From NCBI GenBank assembly GCA_013298455.1, contig JAAFHR010000054.1:1-6371 (forward strand): a stretch of DNA of 6,371 nt. Direction: 5' to 3'. The translations under genes were made by a program, and so were the position numbers. Positions 1 through 4,256 of the stretch are shown here, one piece after another. The stretch's first letter is position 1, and every line of letters starts with the position of its first letter. This DNA is from Betaproteobacteria bacterium (lineage in GTDB: Bacteria; Pseudomonadota; Gammaproteobacteria; Burkholderiales; Casimicrobiaceae). The notes below the pieces were generated by a model. It did not search any database, was not told the origin of the DNA, and worked only from the letters and a program-made list of their open reading frames with translations.

Positions 1-270
1 AGCGCAACCGCCAACGCTGACGGCAAAGCCAAGGCCGCCATCGCCTGCAACGTCTGCCATGGCCAAAACGGCATCAGCACCATGCCCAACACCCCGCATT
101 TGGCCGGTCAGCCCGAACCCTACATCGCTGACCAACTCAAGGCGTATCGAAGCGGCAAACGAGCCCACGAAATCATGACGCTGATGGCCAAACCGCTCAC
201 CGACAAAGAAATCGCCGATTTGGCGGCTTGGTACAGCAGCATTGAGATTAAGGCGACGGTCAAGCCGTAG
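1..270 (+). CDS. c-type cytochrome, class I (c4/c553-like), 3' part only
   Basis: The reading frame is open from the first base and ends at TAG 268-270, giving 89 visible residues; the start lies upstream of the window. A covalent haem site CNVCH is at visible residues 16-20 (positions 46-60). It is followed by the HLAGQ…Y…QL…YRSGKR pattern at residues 33-54, typical of cytochrome c553/c4-type domains. A Met-containing segment, IMTLMAKPL, follows at residues 58-66; Met59 is the likely axial ligand, with Met62 as the alternative. The final helix is TDKEIADLAAWYSS. Family knowledge says such proteins carry electrons in the periplasm, often toward a terminal oxidase or as a subunit of a larger redox enzyme. 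The missing N-terminus should hold an export signal and might hold a second haem domain, so mono-haem and di-haem (c4) forms cannot be told apart. The internal ATG at 82 is not the start, because the haem site precedes it. Confidence 0.9.
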   Translation, partial: SATANADGKAKAAIACNVCHGQNGISTMPNTPHLAGQPEPYIADQLKAYRSGKRAHEIMTLMAKPLTDKEIADLAAWYSSIEIKATVKP

Positions 271-283
271 ATGCTGTGGCGAG

Positions 284-347
284 CTAACGCGACTTCATTC
301 AGCTTATTCGCTCAATGTCTTTATTTAATTGGGCTAGATGAAGTTAG
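284..347 (+). other. Imperfect stem-loop after the cytochrome gene
   Basis: Positions 293-306 pair with 330-343 (CTTCAT…AGCTT against GGGCT…ATGAAG), with one C/A mismatch and three G·T wobbles. An outer CTAA/TTAG pairing (284-287 with 344-347) lies beyond a bulge on the 5' side. The loop is about 23 nt and AT-rich. The element begins 14 nt after the cytochrome stop codon, so it could mark the 3' end of that transcript or stabilise it. It is not a canonical intrinsic terminator: the nearest T-run (354-358) starts 7 nt beyond the outer stem, and the stem is not GC-rich. A chance structure in AT-rich DNA is possible. Confidence 0.3.
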
Positions 348-356
348 TATAAATTT

Positions 357-385
357 TTGATAAACGACATAAATGACTTTATACT
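357..385 (+). promoter_or_regulatory. Predicted sigma70-type promoter for the transglutaminase/DUF2126 gene
   Basis: TTGATA (357-362) and TATACT (380-385) are separated by exactly 17 nt. Each differs from the consensus -35 and -10 hexamers at one position. The AT-rich stretch just upstream (about 305-356) could serve as an UP element. A second -10-like hexamer, TATAGT, is at 389-394. The expected transcript start is near 391-393, leaving a leader of roughly 185 nt before ATG 576. This block is the only strongly AT-rich segment in an otherwise GC-rich window. No operator was recognised with confidence. Confidence 0.55.
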
Positions 386-391
386 TAATAT

Positions 392-575
392 AGTGTTGGC
401 GCGCGTAGGTAAAGGCGTTTTTTGGCCACGCCATCCGCGAGGCAAACGCTGGCTCACCGCACTGTGCATGAACTCATGCCGCATTGTGTTTGCCTGCAAT
501 GGCTCCGGTCAACGAGAATAGATTGTCAGCATGCATCTTGCTTAGTCTGAATCATTCTTCAAAGTTTGTACCGCC
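392..575 (+). promoter_or_regulatory. Long structured 5' leader of the transglutaminase/DUF2126 gene
   Basis: The predicted leader holds no recognisable gene. It has nested inverted repeats: GGCAAACGC (441-449) pairs with GTGTTTGCC (486-494), with one G·T wobble, and encloses GCATGA-ac-TCATGC (466-479). A smaller GGCGT/ACGCC stem (414-418 with 428-432) lies upstream. The remaining 495-575 is unstructured by eye and contains no clear Shine-Dalgarno sequence; the best purine stretch, AAAG at 561-564, lies 11 nt from the ATG. It resembles no riboswitch class I can name. A regulatory role is an inference from length and pairing only. Confidence 0.35.
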
Positions 576-3500
576 ATGACGATCCACGTCGCACTAAGCC
601 ACATCACCCACTACCGCTACGATCGTTTGGTCAAGCTGGGGCCGCAAATCATTCGGCTGCGCCCCGCGCCGCATTGCCGCACTCGCATCGTTTCGTACAG
701 CCAACGGATTGAGCCCGTCGATCACTTTTGCAATTGGCAGCAGGACCCGTTCGCGAATCACATGGCGAGATTGGTGTTCAACGAACCGACGCGTGAATTC
801 AAGGTCGCGGTGGATGTGGTCGCGGAAATGGCGGTCTACAACCCGTTTGATTTCTTCCTTGAGCCGTCGGCGGAAAAGTATCCGTTTACTTACAACCAAG
901 ACGCGAAAGCCGAGCTTGCGCCGTATCTAATTACCGCGCCGATGACGCCGCTCGTTGACGCGTATTTGAAAAAAATTGATCGCTCAAAACGGCGCACGAT
1001 TGATTTCTTGGTTGACCTGAATGCGATGCTCTACAAAGACATCGCTTACCTGATCCGCATGGAACCGGGCGTGCAAACGCCGGAGGAAACGCTCACCAAA
1101 AAGAGCGGCTCGTGTCGTGATTCAGGCTGGCTGCTCGTGCAATTGCTGCGACACATTGGATTGGCGGCGCGTTTCTGTTCGGGCTATTTGATTCAGCTCA
1201 CACCGGATGTGAAATCGCTCGATGGTCCGTCGGGCCCCGCCGCTGATTTCACTGATTTGCACGCATGGTGTGAGGTGTATTTGCCAGGCGCCGGTTGGGT
1301 CGGGCTCGATCCCACATCCGGTTTGTTTGCTGGCGAAGGCCACATTCCGCTGGCTTGCACGCCACAGCCCTCCTCCGCAGCGCCAATCGAAGGCGGCGTG
1401 GATGAGAGCGAAGTCGAGTTTTCGCATCACATGGGTGTCACGCGAATTTACGAATCGCCGCGTGTGACGAAGCCGTATACCGAGGCCGCGTGGCAAGAGA
1501 TTTTGACGCTCGGCGACGCGGTGGATCGTGACTTGGCGAAGGGTGACGTTCGCTTGACTCAAGGTGGTGAACCGACGTTTGTGGCCGACACGGATCGCGA
1601 CGCCGCCGAGTGGAACACCGCTGCGATGGGGCCCACCAAACGTGGCTATGCCAACGCACTCGTGCAAAAACTTCGTGCGAAATATGGCGACGGCGGCTTC
1701 CTGCATTTCGGTCAAGGCAAGTGGTATCCCGGCGAGCAATTACCGCGCTGGGCGCTCTCGATTTTTTGGCGCAAAGATGGGCAGCCGATTTGGCGCGATC
1801 CGAGTTTGTTTGCGGATGAACGCACGCCGTCAAACTACACCAACGTAGACTCCGCGCGCTTCATCAAAGCCCTCGCCGCCACGCTCGGCATCACGGATGA
1901 ATACATCAAACCGGGTTATGAGGACACGTTCTACTACCTGTGGCGCGAGAAGAAACTGCCGGTCAATGTGGACCCGTTTGATGCGCGGCTTGATGATGAG
2001 CTTGAGCGTGATCGTTTGCGCAAAGTATTCGATCAAGGTTTGACGCATGTCGTGGGGCATGTGTTGCCGCTCTCGCCCGCGTCGTCGGTCGGCTTAACCG
2101 GTTCGCAATGGCAAACGGGGCCGTGGTTTTTGCGCGATGCGCGGATGTATTTGATCCCCGGCGATTCGCCGATGGGTTATCGCTTGCCGCTCGATTCGCT
2201 GCCATGGACTTCGAAGGGTGACTATCCGTACTTCTTAGATCGCGATACGTTTGATCAGCGCAGCGAATTGCCTGCGGCGAGTACGTTTGCTGAGCGGTAT
2301 GGCTCGGGTATCGGCGTGTCGCTTGGGGTTTCGATGCAGCGCGTAGACGTCGCTGCAGCGGGCCAGCCTGCAGAGTTGACTGCAAGCGCTCTCGACAATC
2401 CCGCCGACAACGTGAAGGGTAAAGCCACAGCCAAAGGCAATGGCAAAACAGCGGCCGCGAAACCGTTCACCTACATTCCATCGACCTCGACCTTGATGCC
2501 CGCTCGCTTCCAATCAGCGCATTGGCTGACCCGAACGGCGTTGGTCGTTGAGGCACGGCAAGGACATTTGTACGTCTTCATGCCGCCGCTGGCGATGCTC
2601 GAAGACTACTTGGATTTGCTCGCGGCGCTGGAGGCCACCGCCGTCGAAACCAAAACAAAACTCGTGATCGAGGGCTACCCACCGCCGCGCGATCCGCGAT
2701 TGAAGATTCTGCAAGTCACGCCCGATCCCGGTGTGATCGAAGTCAATATTCATCCCGCGCACAACTGGACGGAGCTGGTTGATCACACAGAATTTTTGTA
2801 TCAGGCTGCGTTTGAGACGCACCTTTGCGCGGAGAAGTTCGCGCTTGATGGCAAACACACGGGCACGGGCGGCGGCAATCATTTCGTGCTCGGTGGCGCA
2901 ACGCCCGCTGATTCGCCATTCCTTCGAAAGCCTGAGCTACTCACGAGTTTGGTCGCGTACTGGCACAACCATCCGAGTTTGTCGTACCTGTTTAGCGGCC
3001 TATTTATCGGCCCCACGAGCCAAGCACCGCGACTCGACGAAGCGCGAAACGATCAGCTCTATGAGCTCGAAATTGCGATGGAGCAAATCGACCGAAATCG
3101 AGCCGTCTACGGCTCGGAAATGCCGCCTTGGTTAGTCGATCGCACGCTGCGAAACATCTTGATTGATGTGACGGGCAACACGCATCGCAGTGAGTTTTGC
3201 ATCGACAAACTCTATTCACCGGATGGTCCGACGGGACGCTTGGGGCTCCTAGAACTTCGCGCGTTTGAGATGCCGCCCCACGCGCGAATGAGCATCGTGC
3301 AGCAGCTCTTACTTCGCGCCCTTGTTGCGCGCTTCTGGAATCAGCCGTATCGTGCGCCGCTGGCACGTTGGGGCACGGGGCTCCATGATCGTTTCATGTT
3401 GCCGACGTTCATCAAGATGGATTTCGACGATGTGCTCGCCGATCTGTTGCTCCCCGAAAACGGCGGGCATCGCTTCGATCCACAGTGGTTTGCGCCACAT

Positions 3501-4052
3501 TTTGAATTCCGCTTTCCGCTCTTTGGCGATATCGCTTTGAAGGGTATGCACATCAGCATTCGCGGCGCATTGGAGCCGTGGCATGTGATGGGCGAAGAAG
3601 GTGCGCCGGGCGGTACCGTGCGCTATGTGGATTCGTCGCTAGAGCGGCTCGAAGTCGCAGTGACGGGCATGACTGATTCGCGCTACGTCATCACCGCCAA
3701 CGGCAAAGCACTGCCCATGCAACCGACCGGCACAGTCGGGCATTACGTCGCTGGTGTGCGCTACAAAGCGTGGAACCCGCCGTCAGCGTTGCATCCAAGC
3801 ATTCAAGTGCATGCGCCCATCACCTTTGACATCGTCGATACGTGGATGAACCGAAGCTTAGGCGGCTGCCAGTACCACGTGCAGCACCCTGGCGGCTCCA
3901 ACCCAACAACGTTTCCCATCAACGCCTTTGAAGCGGAATCGCGGCGCTTGTCGCGTTTCTTGCGGCTCGGACACACGCAAGGCATGATGAAGGTTGCACC
4001 CGCTGACGTTAGCAAGGAGCATCCGTTTACCTTGGATTTGCGGCGGGTGTAA
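576..4052 (+). CDS. Transglutaminase-like / DUF2126 putative amidoligase fusion protein
   Basis: This is a complete 1158-residue protein of near-typical family length. An N-terminal bacterial transglutaminase beta domain spans about residues 3-95 (THYRYD, LGPQIIRLRPAPHCRT). The transglutaminase core spans about 145-250, with Cys180 (SGSCRDS), His229 (DLHAWCEV) and Asp245 (GLDPTSG) forming an intact triad. The DUF2126 region runs from about 305 to the end. Conspicuous segments there are LTQGGEPTF (328-335), EVNIHPAHNW (722-731), the glycine-rich TGTGGGNHF (762-770), HNHPSLSYLFSG (797-808), RLDEAR (819-824), RSEFCIDKLYSP (871-882) and LELRAFEMPPHARM (892-905). DUF2126 has been assigned to the glutamine-synthetase-like COOH-NH2 ligases, which use ATP to form amide bonds; the transglutaminase fold may cleave or transfer them. 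No signal peptide or membrane segment is seen, so it is probably cytoplasmic. ATG 576 is chosen because a TAG at 543 closes the frame and MTIHVALSHITHYRYD matches the usual family start. An Ala/Lys-rich linker lies at about 590-630. The substrate is unknown. Confidence 0.93.
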   Translation: MTIHVALSHITHYRYDRLVKLGPQIIRLRPAPHCRTRIVSYSQRIEPVDHFCNWQQDPFANHMARLVFNEPTREFKVAVDVVAEMAVYNPFDFFLEPSAEKYPFTYNQDAKAELAPYLITAPMTPLVDAYLKKIDRSKRRTIDFLVDLNAMLYKDIAYLIRMEPGVQTPEETLTKKSGSCRDSGWLLVQLLRHIGLAARFCSGYLIQLTPDVKSLDGPSGPAADFTDLHAWCEVYLPGAGWVGLDPTSGLFAGEGHIPLACTPQPSSAAPIEGGVDESEVEFSHHMGVTRIYESPRVTKPYTEAAWQEILTLGDAVDRDLAKGDVRLTQGGEPTFVADTDRDAAEWNTAAMGPTKRGYANALVQKLRAKYGDGGFLHFGQGKWYPGEQLPRWALSIFWRKDGQPIWRDPSLFADERTPSNYTNVDSARFIKALAATLGITDEYIKPGYEDTFYYLWREKKLPVNVDPFDARLDDELERDRLRKVFDQGLTHVVGHVLPLSPASSVGLTGSQWQTGPWFLRDARMYLIPGDSPMGYRLPLDSLPWTSKGDYPYFLDRDTFDQRSELPAASTFAERYGSGIGVSLGVSMQRVDVAAAGQPAELTASALDNPADNVKGKATAKGNGKTAAAKPFTYIPSTSTLMPARFQSAHWLTRTALVVEARQGHLYVFMPPLAMLEDYLDLLAALEATAVETKTKLVIEGYPPPRDPRLKILQVTPDPGVIEVNIHPAHNWTELVDHTEFLYQAAFETHLCAEKFALDGKHTGTGGGNHFVLGGATPADSPFLRKPELLTSLVAYWHNHPSLSYLFSGLFIGPTSQAPRLDEARNDQLYELEIAMEQIDRNRAVYGSEMPPWLVDRTLRNILIDVTGNTHRSEFCIDKLYSPDGPTGRLGLLELRAFEMPPHARMSIVQQLLLRALVARFWNQPYRAPLARWGTGLHDRFMLPTFIKMDFDDVLADLLLPENGGHRFDPQWFAPHFEFRFPLFGDIALKGMHISIRGALEPWHVMGEEGAPGGTVRYVDSSLERLEVAVTGMTDSRYVITANGKALPMQPTGTVGHYVAGVRYKAWNPPSALHPSIQVHAPITFDIVDTWMNRSLGGCQYHVQHPGGSNPTTFPINAFEAESRRLSRFLRLGHTQGMMKVAPADVSKEHPFTLDLRRV

Positions 4053-4054
4053 AA

Positions 4055-4098
4055 GCCCCCTTCTCCCGCGAGCGGGAGAAGGGTTGGGGATGAGGGTG
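4055..4098 (+). repeat. REP-like hairpin repeat, copy A
   Basis: It begins 3 nt after the stop codon of the upstream gene. CCCTTCTCCCGC (4058-4069) and GCGGGAGAAGGG (4072-4083) form a perfect 12-bp stem around GA, or in practice 11 bp with a CGAG loop. A one-sided tail, TTGGGGATGAGGGTG, occupies 4084-4098. The hairpin plus TGAGGGTG tail is the layout of GC-rich extragenic palindromic repeats that I recall as common between genes in several beta- and gammaproteobacteria. The stem may protect the 3' end of the upstream message. It is not followed by a T-run, so intrinsic termination is unlikely. Confidence 0.8.
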
Positions 4099-4189
4099 TC
4101 GTCGCCGGAAGAACCAAAGTCGCGACACGCAATGACCACGGCCCCAGCGTCTGGCTCTTCCTTCGCTACATCGCTCTCCGCGTCAACAC
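4099..4189. other. Spacer between the two REP-like repeats, no gene seen
   Basis: About 90 bp of unremarkable sequence separates the two inverted repeat copies. I find no promoter, ribosome binding site or credible small gene here. Open frames crossing it run through the repeats and have low-complexity translations. It is the central part of a possible REPIN-like (REP doublet) unit covering 4055-4230. Confidence 0.5.
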
Positions 4190-4230
4190 CACCCTCACCC
4201 CTGCCCTCTCCCGCCCGCGGGAGAGGGGGC
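4190..4230 (-). repeat. REP-like hairpin repeat, copy B, inverted relative to copy A
   Basis: CCCTCTCCCGC (4204-4214) and GCGGGAGAGGG (4217-4227) form a perfect 11-bp stem around CC. The tail CACCCTCACCCCTG (4190-4203) lies on the left. The reverse complement of this copy aligns with copy A over its whole length, with a few differences in stem, loop and tail. Paired substitutions (TTCTC/GAGAA in A against TCTC/GAGA in B) keep each stem intact. The two copies face each other tail-to-tail, as in REP doublets. Copy B ends 26 nt before the next start codon. Confidence 0.8.
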
Positions 4231-4240
4231 AAACGCCCCC
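4225..4240 (+). promoter_or_regulatory. Small GC hairpin overlapping repeat copy B, just before the next start
   Basis: GGGGGC (4225-4230) pairs with GCCCCC (4235-4240) around an AAAC loop. Its left arm shares GGG (4225-4227) with the outer stem of repeat copy B, so the two hairpins compete for those bases. The right arm ends 16 nt upstream of ATG 4257, and CAGCTAAACTTCACCC between them shows no Shine-Dalgarno sequence. It could influence translation of the downstream gene, but this is inferred from pairing and position only. A simple by-product of the repeat edge is equally possible. Confidence 0.35.
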
Positions 4241-4256
4241 CAGCTAAACTTCACCC

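Noticed and set aside
82..270. ATG at 82 as the start of the cytochrome gene
   Set aside because: The CNVCH haem site is encoded at 46-60, upstream and in the same open frame, so a start at 82 would remove the essential motif.
441..494. The leader stem-loop as a tRNA or known small RNA
   Set aside because: It has no cloverleaf arms, T-loop or anticodon-loop pattern and is too short for a tRNA. It matches no RNA family I can recognise.
1122..1739. A 205-codon open frame on the - strand inside the DUF2126 gene
   Set aside because: It lies wholly antisense to a clearly conserved coding region and its translation shows no recognisable domain. Long antisense frames are expected in GC-rich genes.
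4058..4083. Repeat copy A hairpin as a rho-independent terminator of the upstream gene
   Set aside because: The stem is strong, but it is followed by TTGGGGATGAGGG rather than a T-run, and the same structure recurs as an inverted repeat copy nearby. A REP-like element explains it better.
3858..4232. A - strand frame through the repeat region
   Set aside because: Its translation begins with repeat-derived PLPRAGEGRGEGG and continues antisense to the DUF2126 gene. No family is recognised.
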